Source of the DNA: an uncultured Eubacteriales bacterium
GTDB taxonomy: Bacteria; Bacillota; Clostridia; Oscillospirales; CAG-382
NCBI GenBank assembly: GCA_934444645.1
Contig: CAKSCV010000015.1
Span: 1-64,000 of the forward strand
Length of the DNA stretch: 64,000 nt
Reading direction: 5' to 3'
Part shown: piece by piece, positions 40,100 through 48,649 of the stretch
Layout of the letters: every line of letters begins with the position of its first letter
Numbering within the stretch: position 1 is the stretch's first letter
Notes under the pieces: model-generated
The model's input: only the letters and a program-made list of their open reading frames with translations
The model's database searches: none
What the model was told of the DNA's origin: nothing
Position numbers and translations under genes: made by a program

Positions 40100-41254
40100 A
40101 TGAACGAATCCGCTGTCAAGCGTTCCTTGTCTAAGCTGCTCCTTTCCGCTGCCATCGGACTCGGCTTGTATCTCTTTTTCCGCTATCTGTTTTTGGCAGT
40201 GCTGCCGTTTGCGGCGGCCTTTGTCTTTGCGTGCTTATTTCGAAAGATCATTCTGTTTTTATGCCGAAAGGCGCATTTGCCGCGCGGACTTGCGGTATTT
40301 TTGTTTACCGCGCTGTTTTTCGGCGTGACGCTCGGCAGTATATGGCTGTTGGTCTCCAAAACAGCCGAAGAGCTGATGGAGCTGTTAACCGGTTTCGACA
40401 GCGGTGCTCTGTCGGCTCGCGCCCGGCAGCTTGCCGATTCTGCCGCCGGTCTTGCGGCAAAGCTTTCGCCGGACTTCGGAAAGCGTGTGCAAATCAAGTT
40501 AGACGGCATTTTCCGCGACGTGGACACGCTGCTTCTTGCCGCGGCGAACCGCTTTCTCCCGGCACTTGCCGATGCGGCTCTCGCGTTTTTCAAGGCTCTT
40601 CCGCGCGTGTTTGTATCGTTCGGCACATTTTTGTTGGCACTTTTTTATTTCGAGAGTGACTATGAGCGCATAACGGCCTTTATCCGGCGGCAGCTGTCGG
40701 AAAAGCAGGCGGCGTTTATTCGGGAGCTGAAGCGCGAATTTTTCGACACGGTGGTATCGGTGTTTCGCGCGTATGCCATCCTGCTTGTCATGACCTTTGC
40801 CGAGCTTGCGGTCGGTTTTTCGGTTTTGGGACTGCCGTATGCGCTGCTTTCGGCACTTGTCATCGCGCTTGTGGATATTTTGCCGGTGTTCGGCACGGGT
40901 ACAGTGCTTGTTCCGTGGAGCATCGGCGCATTTTTTACGGGAAATACAAAATTGGGCTTGTGTCTTGCGGCTCTTTATGGTATAATAACGGTGATCCGGC
41001 AGATCGCCGAGCCGAAGATCCTCGGAAGCTCGGTCGGAATGCATCCGCTGGCAACGCTTTTCGCCATGTATATCGGCCTAAAGCTCTGCGGCATCGGAGG
41101 CCTGTTTCTGTTCCCGATAGGCGCGGTCATTCTCAAAAATCTGAATGAGAGCGGTTTTATACGGCTGTATAAAACGCCGGAGGGCGATCAAATCGGAGAA
41201 GCAAAGAACAAATTTCAAAAAGCAAAAAAAGGCAGAAAGGACAAGGACTTATGA
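40100..41254 (+). CDS. AI-2E/YtvI-family membrane protein
   Basis: The 384-residue polytopic membrane protein has about eight hydrophobic segments, the pairing GLGLYLFFRYLFLAVLPFAA at the N-terminus and the family end RQIAEPKILGSSVGMHPLATL. This is the AI-2E transporter-like superfamily, whose closest functional label in Clostridia is the sporulation protein YtvI. Export of a small solute is known for some members; the true substrate here is unknown. AAAGGAG precedes the ATG. Its stop overlaps the next gene's ATG by 4 bases (ATGA). A Lys-rich cytoplasmic tail ends the protein. Confidence 0.85.
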   Translation: MNESAVKRSLSKLLLSAAIGLGLYLFFRYLFLAVLPFAAAFVFACLFRKIILFLCRKAHLPRGLAVFLFTALFFGVTLGSIWLLVSKTAEELMELLTGFDSGALSARARQLADSAAGLAAKLSPDFGKRVQIKLDGIFRDVDTLLLAAANRFLPALADAALAFFKALPRVFVSFGTFLLALFYFESDYERITAFIRRQLSEKQAAFIRELKREFFDTVVSVFRAYAILLVMTFAELAVGFSVLGLPYALLSALVIALVDILPVFGTGTVLVPWSIGAFFTGNTKLGLCLAALYGIITVIRQIAEPKILGSSVGMHPLATLFAMYIGLKLCGIGGLFLFPIGAVILKNLNESGFIRLYKTPEGDQIGEAKNKFQKAKKGRKDKDL

Positions 41255-42084
41255 CAAAACCCTCCCGTATCTCCGTTCCCGTCATTGTTTTATCCATTAT
41301 TTTAGCTCTATCCATTGCCATTAATTTGATACAGTTTTTCAATCGTCACACTCCGGATATGAAATCAAATTTCGACGAGACCTCCGAATCCCTTGATTCT
41401 TGGTTAGGCGATTATATCTACAACGAATTTGTACCGCCGAACATCAATCAACATTATGCAATGCAGGTATATAAAGAAAACGGCTCCTATTTCGCCGACA
41501 TTTCCGTTGACGGTTTTCAAGCCGCGTATTCTATCAAAACAAAAGCAGTCGGCGACAGTAACTGCATTCGTTTTTTCTATGCTTCTGAGTTAAATAAAGA
41601 AACTAACAGTCTTTTCCGCGATAATGACCTGTTACTTTCCCTCTTGGCAGAAAACGGCAAAATTCAAACCGTTTGGGAAAAGCTTTCCTGTTTGGAACGC
41701 AACCGCTATTTTGAAAAACTCTATACCGATTACTATGGCTCATGGCAGATTACGGAAACCGGTTTTGAAAATGGCCCCGATTCCTGCTTTTCCGTCGGAG
41801 ACAAGCTCGTGTTCTCAAAAGATCAGTTTATCATCGGCGATGATCCGCTAACTGTAACTTCACACACTTCCTATGTCCTGTTCCCGGACTTTTTGCAGCA
41901 AAAAGCAAGCTCAGCCGCTACAGCGGACAACCTCACGTGCAGCTTGCTGTATGAAGGAACTTATGCGGAAATCACGTTGTCAGACGCTTCCGGCGATATA
42001 CTGTACATATATCCGTTTTCAGACAGCGAATGTCTGATTATAGACACCCAACACGCCGTTTACTGTGCTGAAAAGCTTGCTTAA
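41251..42084 (+). CDS. Membrane-anchored protein of unknown function
   Basis: I do not recognise a family for this 277-residue protein. It has an N-terminal signal anchor (VPVIVLSIILALSIAINLI, residues 9-27) and an extracellular part. The extracellular part appears to hold two beta-rich units, each starting with an aromatic/glycine phrase: DSWLGDYIYNEF near residue 49 and YYGSWQITETGF near 160. The repeated W-x-I/Y pattern recalls lipocalin-like barrels of Clostridial lipoproteins, but this is a guess. The ATGA overlap with the YtvI-type gene suggests that they are translated together. No catalytic motif is evident. Confidence 0.7.
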   Translation: MTKPSRISVPVIVLSIILALSIAINLIQFFNRHTPDMKSNFDETSESLDSWLGDYIYNEFVPPNINQHYAMQVYKENGSYFADISVDGFQAAYSIKTKAVGDSNCIRFFYASELNKETNSLFRDNDLLLSLLAENGKIQTVWEKLSCLERNRYFEKLYTDYYGSWQITETGFENGPDSCFSVGDKLVFSKDQFIIGDDPLTVTSHTSYVLFPDFLQQKASSAATADNLTCSLLYEGTYAEITLSDASGDILYIYPFSDSECLIIDTQHAVYCAEKLA

Positions 42085-42120
42085 TTCCATAAATAAACGA
42101 TACATAAAGGAGCCACCACC

Positions 42121-43398
42121 ATGTCCAACACCAAAACCGACCGCGAGCTTATCCGCGACTACCTTTTTTCCAAGCTCGACAAGGTCATGAAAAAGCCATA
42201 CGGCAACTACAAATATCCCTTTGTTGACCCGGGTTCCGCCTACGACGGCAACCTTTGGGACTGGGACACGTTCTGGGCGATGTACGCCATGATCGGCGTT
42301 GCGGAAAACGAACAGACTGAGCCGGATTTTGCCGAAAAGCTCATCGAATGCGGCAAGGGAAACGTGAAGAATTTCTTAAATTTCCAGCTTGCCGACGGCT
42401 ACATACCCATGATGGTCAACGAGCCGGACGCCGCCGAGCCGTACCTCATCAAGAAGCACAACGAGGGCGAAATCCTCAATATGCATAAGCCCTTCTTATG
42501 CCAGCAGATCTGCCTTGTCAGCGGCTATGCGAACGATTTCGAATGGATCCGCGGCGACCTTGACAAATTGAAAAAATATTTTGAATGCTACGACCGTTAC
42601 TATTACAACGAAAAATGCGGTCTGTACGTTTGGGCAGACGACGTCATGATCGGCGTGGACAACGATCCTGCCACCTTCGGCCGTCCGCGCTTCTCCACCG
42701 CTTCGGTGTTCTTAAACAGCTTCCTTGTACGTGAGCTGCGCAGCATGGCGAAGATCTGCGAAGCGTTCGGTCTTTCGGAGGATGCAGTTTCCTATGCAGA
42801 GAAAGCCGACAAGCTCGTTGAAGCCATTCAGAACGAATGCTACGACGCGCGTGACGGTATGTTTTACAGCGTGGATGTGGACATCAAGACGCGTCCCTAC
42901 GACTGGTTTCACAAGGGGCTCGGCGTTTTCTGGAACACGCTCTTTATCAAGGTGCGGTGCTGGTCGAACTTTTTGCCCATGCTCATCGGCTTTGCCGCGC
43001 CCGAACAGGCGGCCGTCCTCAAAGACCACATTCTGGATGAAAAGACCTTCTTCTCCCCCGGCGGCATCCGGTCACTTTCGAGAGATGAAAAGATGTACAA
43101 TCTCGAGCCGACCGGCAATCCCTCCAACTGGTTAGGACCGATCTGGATCATCGCGCAATATGCCGTTTTCCGTGGTCTTATGAATTACGGCTACCGCGCC
43201 GAAGCCGAAGAGCTTTGCAAGCGCACACTAAGCCTTCTCGGCGACGATCTTCGCAAAACCGGCGACCTGCACGAATATTACAATCCCGAAACACGCGAGC
43301 CGATCATGAATCCCGGCTTTGTCAACTGGAACGTGCTGGCGCTCAACATGGCCGACGAACTCGAAGGAAAGCCGAGTCCGGCAAGATTTTTGCCGTAA
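42121..43398 (+). CDS. GH63-like glycoside hydrolase, cytoplasmic
   Basis: The 425-residue (alpha/alpha)6-barrel enzyme has no signal peptide. Motifs fit the GH63/mannosylglycerate hydrolase and trehalase-like group: NLWDWDTFWAMYAM near residue 44, the acid region WADDVMIGVDNDP near 175, LEPTGNPSNWLGPIWIIAQY near 328, and the base region GDLHEYYNPETREP near 382. Asp in GVDND and Glu in HEYYN are the likely catalytic pair. The natural substrate, an alpha-glucoside or mannosylglycerate-type sugar, cannot be decided. GGAG precedes the ATG by 10 bases. It follows the membrane-anchored gene by 36 bases and ends tail to tail with an AraC gene only 10 bases away. Confidence 0.8.
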   Translation: MSNTKTDRELIRDYLFSKLDKVMKKPYGNYKYPFVDPGSAYDGNLWDWDTFWAMYAMIGVAENEQTEPDFAEKLIECGKGNVKNFLNFQLADGYIPMMVNEPDAAEPYLIKKHNEGEILNMHKPFLCQQICLVSGYANDFEWIRGDLDKLKKYFECYDRYYYNEKCGLYVWADDVMIGVDNDPATFGRPRFSTASVFLNSFLVRELRSMAKICEAFGLSEDAVSYAEKADKLVEAIQNECYDARDGMFYSVDVDIKTRPYDWFHKGLGVFWNTLFIKVRCWSNFLPMLIGFAAPEQAAVLKDHILDEKTFFSPGGIRSLSRDEKMYNLEPTGNPSNWLGPIWIIAQYAVFRGLMNYGYRAEAEELCKRTLSLLGDDLRKTGDLHEYYNPETREPIMNPGFVNWNVLALNMADELEGKPSPARFLP

Positions 43399-43408
43399 GC
43401 AAGCCGCC

Positions 43409-44224
43409 TTACGGCTGTCGGCGGAATGCATTCGGCGTGATGCCGTACCGCTTGCGAAATTGCAGAATAAAATACGAACTGTCGCAGAAGCCGCTCTCCA
43501 AAGCGGCTTCTGTCACGTTTTTGCCGCATTTTAACAAGGCACGCGCCTTGTCGAACCGCTTTTCGGTGATGTACTTAAGCGGCGTTAAGCCGATATATTC
43601 GCGAAACAGCCGCTCGGCGGTGCTGAGGCTGACATGTCCGGCGGCGGCAAGGCTTGCGGCGCAAAGCTCACCCGGTGCGGCATCCGCCGCATAGGCAAGC
43701 ATGGCGGCAAGCTCCTCCGGCAATGCGCTTGCCTTTCCGTGTGAATGAGCCGCTCCATGCGCCAAAAGCCGCTGCATGGCAAAAAAATCGGCATAGCGGC
43801 CTAAATCGTCCTTCGCATCTTCTAAAAGCGACTGACAAAGCGCGACTAACACTTCTTTTTGATCGACCGGCAGTGAGATCAAATTCCGTTTTCCCGGCTC
43901 ACGGTCGAAAAAATGCGGATACAGCGCTTCGCTTTCCGCCGAAAACAACAGCCAATAATGCTTGTGAGGCCGATCGCTGCGGTAAACGCAATGGTGGTGC
44001 TCCCACGGTTTTGTGACGACGGCATCGCCGTGTGACACGGGATAGAGCGTTTCCTCCACCATAAACGACACGTCACCCGTTACGTTGACATAGATCTCAC
44101 AGCAATCGTGGCAGTGGTTATCGATCTGAAACCGATGCGTTTTCCGGGTGGTTTCGGAACAGCTGACCGAAAGCTCACACGCCGGAAAAAGCGGCAGCTT
44201 CTGTTTTTTTGTCATGGAGGGCAT
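43409..44224 (-). CDS. AraC-family transcription regulator (second)
   Basis: The 271-residue regulator has an N-terminal cupin sensor (FQIDNHCHDCCEIYVNVTGD, then VVTKPWEHHHCVY) and a C-terminal AraC double HTH (about residues 170-268: VSLSTAERLFREYIGLTPLK, then ALESGFCDSSYFILQFRKRY). GGGAAG lies 5-7 bases before the ATG. Its promoter faces the DMT-transporter gene at 44350, so it may control the transporter and the alpha-galactosidase that follow. The inducer is unknown. It converges with the GH63-like gene, leaving only 10 bases between the stops. Confidence 0.9.
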   Translation of the reverse strand: MPSMTKKQKLPLFPACELSVSCSETTRKTHRFQIDNHCHDCCEIYVNVTGDVSFMVEETLYPVSHGDAVVTKPWEHHHCVYRSDRPHKHYWLLFSAESEALYPHFFDREPGKRNLISLPVDQKEVLVALCQSLLEDAKDDLGRYADFFAMQRLLAHGAAHSHGKASALPEELAAMLAYAADAAPGELCAASLAAAGHVSLSTAERLFREYIGLTPLKYITEKRFDKARALLKCGKNVTEAALESGFCDSSYFILQFRKRYGITPNAFRRQP

Positions 44225-44254
44225 CGGGCTTCCCTTCTTTTCTCGTTTTTGCTT

Positions 44255-44284
44255 ATTATATTATAGTTTCGGACGAAAAGTCAA
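44255..44284 (-). promoter_or_regulatory. Promoter of the second AraC gene
   Basis: On the minus strand TTGACT (44279-44284) and TATAAT (44255-44260) have 18-base spacing; a second overlapping TATAAT is at 44260-44265. Arms ACGAAAA (44273-44279) and TTTTCGT (44299-44305) flank the -35 and could be an operator. Confidence 0.6.
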
Positions 44285-44349
44285 TAGTTTTATAAGATTT
44301 TTCGTGATACCATATAGAAAAGATTCACAAACGGAAGAAGTTTTCTTAC

Positions 44350-45270
44350 TTGAACACACACGGCGTTTTTCTCATTGCTGCGGCAGATCTGCTGCTTGCT
44401 GCAAGTTTTGTCCTTCAAAAGCTGTACGGAAAGAAAAAAGGCAGCGCAGTACTTGCCGGAACGGTGTTTTTATGGTTGACCGGGTTTGTCAAAACCGTAT
44501 TTTTTGCGGTTCTTTGCGCCGTCCGTGCCGGTTCGCAAACCGATTTTTTTGCGCCGTTTTCCCTTGCGCTTGCCGCCGGAAAAGAGTTTTTATGCCTTGT
44601 TTACACGCTCATCGGCTTTCTTCTTTTGGCAAAGGGCGGCATGACGCTTTACACGCTGTTTTTGATGACCGGCGGCATGACGCTGCCGTATCTGTACGGG
44701 GTGCTGTTTCTGCACGAAGAATTGACGGTTTTACGCTCGGCGGGACTTGTTCTCATCATTCTCTCGACCGCGTTGTACAACGCCGGTGCCGGACAGCAAA
44801 AGCGCGTGTCCGGGCGTGTTTGGCTGCTATGCGGCGCGGTATTCGTATTAAACGGCTTTGTCAGCATTCTTTCGAAAATGCATCAGATCGAAACGGTCTT
44901 GCCGACGGCAGGCACGTTCGGCTTTGCGTTTTGGTCTTCACTTTCCGGCATGCTGCTCACATCGGTTTTGGGCGTCGTGCTGTACCGCAAATGCGGAAAA
45001 AGCGCGCTTCGTGAAGCTTTCGGCATAAAAACCGATTTTTGGTTCGTGCTCGGCGTATCGGTCTGTGCGGCGTGTGCCGGCGGCTTTTCCTATTTGTTAC
45101 AGTTATTCGGTGCGGAGCTGCTGCCTGCCACCGTGCTGTATCCGGCAATCACGGGCGGAAGCATTCTCTGCTCGGCACTTGCGGACAAGCTGTTTTTCAA
45201 AACGCGTCTTACGCCGCTGCAATGGTTCGGATTACTTCTTGCCGTTGCCGGAACCTGCTTATTTCTGTAA
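44350..45270 (+). CDS. DMT-superfamily (EamA-like) transporter
   Basis: The 306-residue membrane protein has about ten hydrophobic segments in two similar halves, with the EamA-type end ATVLYPAITGGSILCSALAD, followed by QWFGLLLAVAGTCLFL. It probably exports or imports a small metabolite or sugar; the substrate is unknown. The start is a TTG at 44350, chosen because GGAAGAAG lies 9 bases upstream and no ATG precedes the first membrane helix. It lies 36 bases before the alpha-galactosidase gene with no terminator between, so the two form a likely unit opposite the AraC gene. Confidence 0.8.
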   Translation: MNTHGVFLIAAADLLLAASFVLQKLYGKKKGSAVLAGTVFLWLTGFVKTVFFAVLCAVRAGSQTDFFAPFSLALAAGKEFLCLVYTLIGFLLLAKGGMTLYTLFLMTGGMTLPYLYGVLFLHEELTVLRSAGLVLIILSTALYNAGAGQQKRVSGRVWLLCGAVFVLNGFVSILSKMHQIETVLPTAGTFGFAFWSSLSGMLLTSVLGVVLYRKCGKSALREAFGIKTDFWFVLGVSVCAACAGGFSYLLQLFGAELLPATVLYPAITGGSILCSALADKLFFKTRLTPLQWFGLLLAVAGTCLFL

Positions 45271-45306
45271 ATTATTTCTGAAAATCATTTATCGGGAGGA
45301 ACTTCC

Positions 45307-47277
45307 ATGGATTTCTTAAAAAGCAGTCCCCGTTTCAGCTTTTTATACGACGGGAAACCGCATACCGAAAGCCTTCTTGAGACCACGCAAACCGAAAACG
45401 GCGATTCGCTCATCACGGTCTACCGCTTCGCCAAGGGCTTGACGCTCACTAGCATCGCCAAAAAAATCGGCAAGCACGGTGCCTATGAATGGGTAAACGA
45501 GCTTGAAAACACCTCGGACGAACCGACCGGGCAGATCTCCGAGCTGTTCGACGCGGACTTTACTTTGCCCTTGCCGCACGAGGAGCCTTACCGCTTTACC
45601 GCCTACTATCCCGACCCGGAAACGGCCACCAAAATCTATGCGCCGTGCGGCTCCAACTGGACGACCGATGAATTTGCCTGCGATGTCGATAAGATCGTCG
45701 AAAACCGCCGCGTCAACCACATTTATCCGAACGAGGAAAAAAGCTTTTCCACCTCGAGCGGACGTTCCAGCGAAGGACACGCACCGTTTTTCAACATTCA
45801 CAAAGAGAATGCCGGCGTGATTTTTGCCATCGGCTGGAGCGGCAGCTGGCAATGCAAGATAAACCGAGGAACGGACGATGTGCGTGTGCGCACCGGTCTT
45901 GAAAAGGTCGATTTTTACTTAAAACCCGGCGAAAAATACCGTTCGTCGAGCATTGTGGTGCTTCCCTACACCGGCACGGTGGTCGAATCGCAGAACAAGT
46001 GGCGGCGACTGGTCAAAGAATGCTACTCGCAAATCGGCAGTGCCGGCCGCGACGCGCTTGCGCCGTTCTGCGCCAACGTCTGGGGCGGTATGCGCACCGC
46101 ATCGGTGCTTGAACGCATTGAAACGATCCAAAAATACAAGCTGCCTTACGAGTATTTATGGATGGACGCCGGCTGGTACGGCAAGGGCACGCTTCCCACG
46201 CCCAACGAATTTGAAGGCGATTGGCCACTACACACCGGCGATTGGTCGGTCAGCCCGGATATTCATCCGAAAGGACTTGTTGATGTATCCGAGGCGGCGC
46301 ACGCAGCCGGGATGAAGTTTCTTCTGTGGTTCGAGCCGGAACGGGCACGCGTCGAATCCGCTTGGTTCAAAGAGCATCCGGAATATTTCTATGACCGCGG
46401 CAAGGAAGGTTACGGACACCTGTTATTGAAGCTTGGCGACAAGGCTGCATGGCAAGCCTGCCACGATATGTTACACGAACACATAAAGACTTTGAAGCTC
46501 GACTGCTTACGCATCGATTTCAACACCTGGCCGAAGCCGTTTTGGGTGGATTTTGAGGAAGAAAACCGCGTCGGCATGAATGAAATTGCCTACATTAACG
46601 GTCTGTACCGCTTATGGGACACGCTGCTCGAAGAATTTCCGCACCTTCTCATTGATAACTGCGCGTCGGGCGGCAGACGCATCGACATCGAAACGCTCCG
46701 GCGCAGCGTGCCGCTCTGGCGCAGCGACTACCAATGCCCGGCCAATTACGACGATTACGCCGCCCAATGCCACACGCTCTCCTTCAACAGCTGGATGCCC
46801 TATTCCGGCACCGGCTGCGGCAGAATCTACGACCTCTACCGCATTCGCAGCAGCTATGGGACATCGCTTGCCACCAACTTCACCTATGCTGAGGATGAAA
46901 GCTTCGGCGAAGATCCCGAAAAAATGGAATTTTTACGCAAGACCTATGCGGAATACCAAAAAGCGCGTCCGTATTTTTCGGAGGACTTCTACCCTCTCAC
47001 GGAATCTTCGGACAAAACCGATGTGTGGTGCGCTTGGCAGTTTGACCGACCGGACGGAAAAGACGGACTCGTTCAGGTGTTCCGCCGCGACACGTCTCCG
47101 TATACCGCCGCTTCGTTCGACCTTGGCGGAATCGATGAAAACGCCGTTTACACCTTTACCGATTCCGACACAGACGAAGCGTTCGAAATTTCCGGAGGCA
47201 CGCTTGCCAAAAACGGTTTTTGCGTGACGCTTTCCGAAAAACGCGCGTCAAAGGTGTATTTCTACACGCATTCATAA
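45307..47277 (+). CDS. Alpha-galactosidase, GH36 family
   Basis: The 656-residue enzyme has the GH36 layout: an N-terminal beta-supersandwich, a central barrel and a C-terminal beta-domain. Barrel motifs are YEYLWMDAGWYG near residue 281, FLLWFEPERAR near 338, LRIDFN with nucleophile Asp404, CASGGRRID near 452, and LWRSDY with acid/base Asp474. It removes terminal alpha-galactose, as in raffinose-type sugars or galactomannan fragments. There is no signal peptide, so it acts in the cytoplasm. GGGAGG lies 8 bases before the ATG. It is shorter than the roughly 730-residue typical GH36 group I enzymes. It pairs with the DMT transporter upstream and ends in a clear terminator. Confidence 0.92.
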   Translation: MDFLKSSPRFSFLYDGKPHTESLLETTQTENGDSLITVYRFAKGLTLTSIAKKIGKHGAYEWVNELENTSDEPTGQISELFDADFTLPLPHEEPYRFTAYYPDPETATKIYAPCGSNWTTDEFACDVDKIVENRRVNHIYPNEEKSFSTSSGRSSEGHAPFFNIHKENAGVIFAIGWSGSWQCKINRGTDDVRVRTGLEKVDFYLKPGEKYRSSSIVVLPYTGTVVESQNKWRRLVKECYSQIGSAGRDALAPFCANVWGGMRTASVLERIETIQKYKLPYEYLWMDAGWYGKGTLPTPNEFEGDWPLHTGDWSVSPDIHPKGLVDVSEAAHAAGMKFLLWFEPERARVESAWFKEHPEYFYDRGKEGYGHLLLKLGDKAAWQACHDMLHEHIKTLKLDCLRIDFNTWPKPFWVDFEEENRVGMNEIAYINGLYRLWDTLLEEFPHLLIDNCASGGRRIDIETLRRSVPLWRSDYQCPANYDDYAAQCHTLSFNSWMPYSGTGCGRIYDLYRIRSSYGTSLATNFTYAEDESFGEDPEKMEFLRKTYAEYQKARPYFSEDFYPLTESSDKTDVWCAWQFDRPDGKDGLVQVFRRDTSPYTAASFDLGGIDENAVYTFTDSDTDEAFEISGGTLAKNGFCVTLSEKRASKVYFYTHS

Positions 47278-47293
47278 ATCGATAACAGCTTGC

Positions 47294-47332
47294 AAACAGC
47301 CGCGATACAGCACAGTCGCGGCTGTTTGTTTT
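47294..47332 (+). terminator. Terminator of the alpha-galactosidase unit
   Basis: A 12-bp stem (AAACAGCCGCGA / TCGCGGCTGTTT) with a 10-base loop is followed by GTTTTT. Confidence 0.88.
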
Positions 47333-47415
47333 TCGCCGGTTTTCTTGGCAAATATCCACGATTGTGCCTACGGTTTTACTGTGAGAATTCGGCATTCTTC
47401 CCGCCGTTTCCGTTC

Positions 47416-47444
47416 TTGACAAACAACGGACAAAATGCTATAAT
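47416..47444 (+). promoter_or_regulatory. Consensus promoter of carAB
   Basis: TTGACA (47416-47421) and TATAAT (47439-47444) are spaced exactly 17 bases apart. Transcription should start near 47451, giving a leader of about 90 bases. Confidence 0.88.
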
Positions 47445-47463
47445 AAGAAGAATAAAACATATG

Positions 47464-47511
47464 TCCCTGTGTCCGTTTTTCCGGCATGACGCAGGGAAAC
47501 ATCTGCCGGAA
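47464..47511 (+). ncRNA. H-type pseudoknot candidate in the carA leader
   Basis: Stem 1 pairs TCCCTGTGTC (47464-47473) with GACGCAGGGA (47488-47497), ten pairs with one G-U. Stem 2 pairs TTCCGGCA (47479-47486), inside the loop of stem 1, with TGCCGGAA (47504-47511), eight perfect pairs. The interleaved order with short loops (5, 1 and 6 bases) is the geometry of compact H-type pseudoknots. It lies about 13 bases from the predicted RNA start and just ahead of a purine-rich ribosome binding region. No known riboswitch consensus is recognised. Confidence 0.6.
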
Positions 47512-47539
47512 CAAATAAAGAAAGGGTCGGTCAAGTACG

Positions 47540-48649
47540 TTGGAAAAGCAATTTGACAGGAAACTCATTTTGGAGGACGGAAGCGAATATTTCGGCTATG
47601 CGTTCGGCGACAAAACCGCCGACAGCGTTTGCGAAGTCGTTTTCAACACCTCCATGGTCGGTTATCAGGAAATTTTGTCCGATCCGTCTTATACCGGACA
47701 AATGGTGGTCATGACGTATCCGCTCATCGGCAATTACGGCATTTCGGACGAGGATTATGAAACAAAAAACCCGACCATCGGCGGTCTCATCGTGCGCGAA
47801 TACAACGATTTTCCGTCCAACTTCCGCTACACCAAGACGCTTTCCGAGGTCATGGAGGAATGCGGCATTCCGGGTATTTCCGGCATTGATACACGAAAGC
47901 TCACACGCTCGATCCGTGAAAAAGGCAGCCGTCGGGCGCTCATCTGCCAAAAGGACACAACCGTCGAAAGCGCTTTGAAGATCATTGCGAAAACGCCCGT
48001 AAAGCACGACGTTGTGTCCTTTGTTTCGAGCAAAAAACGGTGGTACAGCCGCACCTCGAACCCGAAATTCAATGTCGTGGCCGTCGATTGCGGCATAAAA
48101 TTAAACATCATCCGCTCGCTCAACGCGCGCGGATGCAATGTGACGGTCGTTCCGTTCGACACGGATACCGAAAGCGTACTTGCCATGAAGCCGGACGGTG
48201 TGTTCCTCTCCAACGGTCCGGGTGACCCGGAGGATGTGACCGAGGTCATCACGCTTGTAAAGGAGCTGCGCGGCAAACTGCCGATTTTCGGCATCTGTCT
48301 CGGCCATCAGATGATTTCGCTTGCGTATGGCGCAAAGACCTATAAATTAAAATTCGGTCACCGCGGCGGAAACCATCCGGTCAAGAACCTTGCAACCGGC
48401 AAGATCGAGATCACCAGCCAAAACCACTCGTATGCCGTGGATTCTGCAAGCGTGGAGGGCACAGGCCTTGCAATCACGCACATCAATCTGCTTGACAACA
48501 CGGTTGAGGGCGTGGAATGCAAAGCCGACAAGGTCTTTTCGGTGCAGTATCATCCCGAAAGCGCGCCCGGTCCGCAGGACAGCTCCTATCTGTTTGACAA
48601 GTTCATCGATATCATGAAATGCGCGAAAGGAGAGGACGAAAATGCCTAA
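47540..48649 (+). CDS. carA: Carbamoyl-phosphate synthase small chain (glutaminase)
   Basis: The 369-residue subunit hydrolyses glutamine and passes ammonia to CarB, making carbamoyl phosphate for pyrimidines and arginine. The N-terminal domain shows LILEDGSEYFGYAFGD and VVFNTSMVGYQEILSDPSYT. The class I glutamine amidotransferase domain has nucleophile Cys253 in FGICLGHQ, and His338 and Glu340 in QYHPESAPGPQD. The start is a TTG at 47540, inferred because the conserved N-terminus begins there; GAAAGGG lies about 13 bases upstream, so initiation may be weak or regulated by the leader. Its stop overlaps carB by 8 bases. Confidence 0.95.
   Translation: MEKQFDRKLILEDGSEYFGYAFGDKTADSVCEVVFNTSMVGYQEILSDPSYTGQMVVMTYPLIGNYGISDEDYETKNPTIGGLIVREYNDFPSNFRYTKTLSEVMEECGIPGISGIDTRKLTRSIREKGSRRALICQKDTTVESALKIIAKTPVKHDVVSFVSSKKRWYSRTSNPKFNVVAVDCGIKLNIIRSLNARGCNVTVVPFDTDTESVLAMKPDGVFLSNGPGDPEDVTEVITLVKELRGKLPIFGICLGHQMISLAYGAKTYKLKFGHRGGNHPVKNLATGKIEITSQNHSYAVDSASVEGTGLAITHINLLDNTVEGVECKADKVFSVQYHPESAPGPQDSSYLFDKFIDIMKCAKGEDENA

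Noticed and set aside
47461..47556. A 31-codon frame overlapping the start of carA as a leader peptide
   Set aside because: It has no convincing ribosome binding site and starts only about 10 bases after the predicted transcript start; the pseudoknot explains the sequence better.
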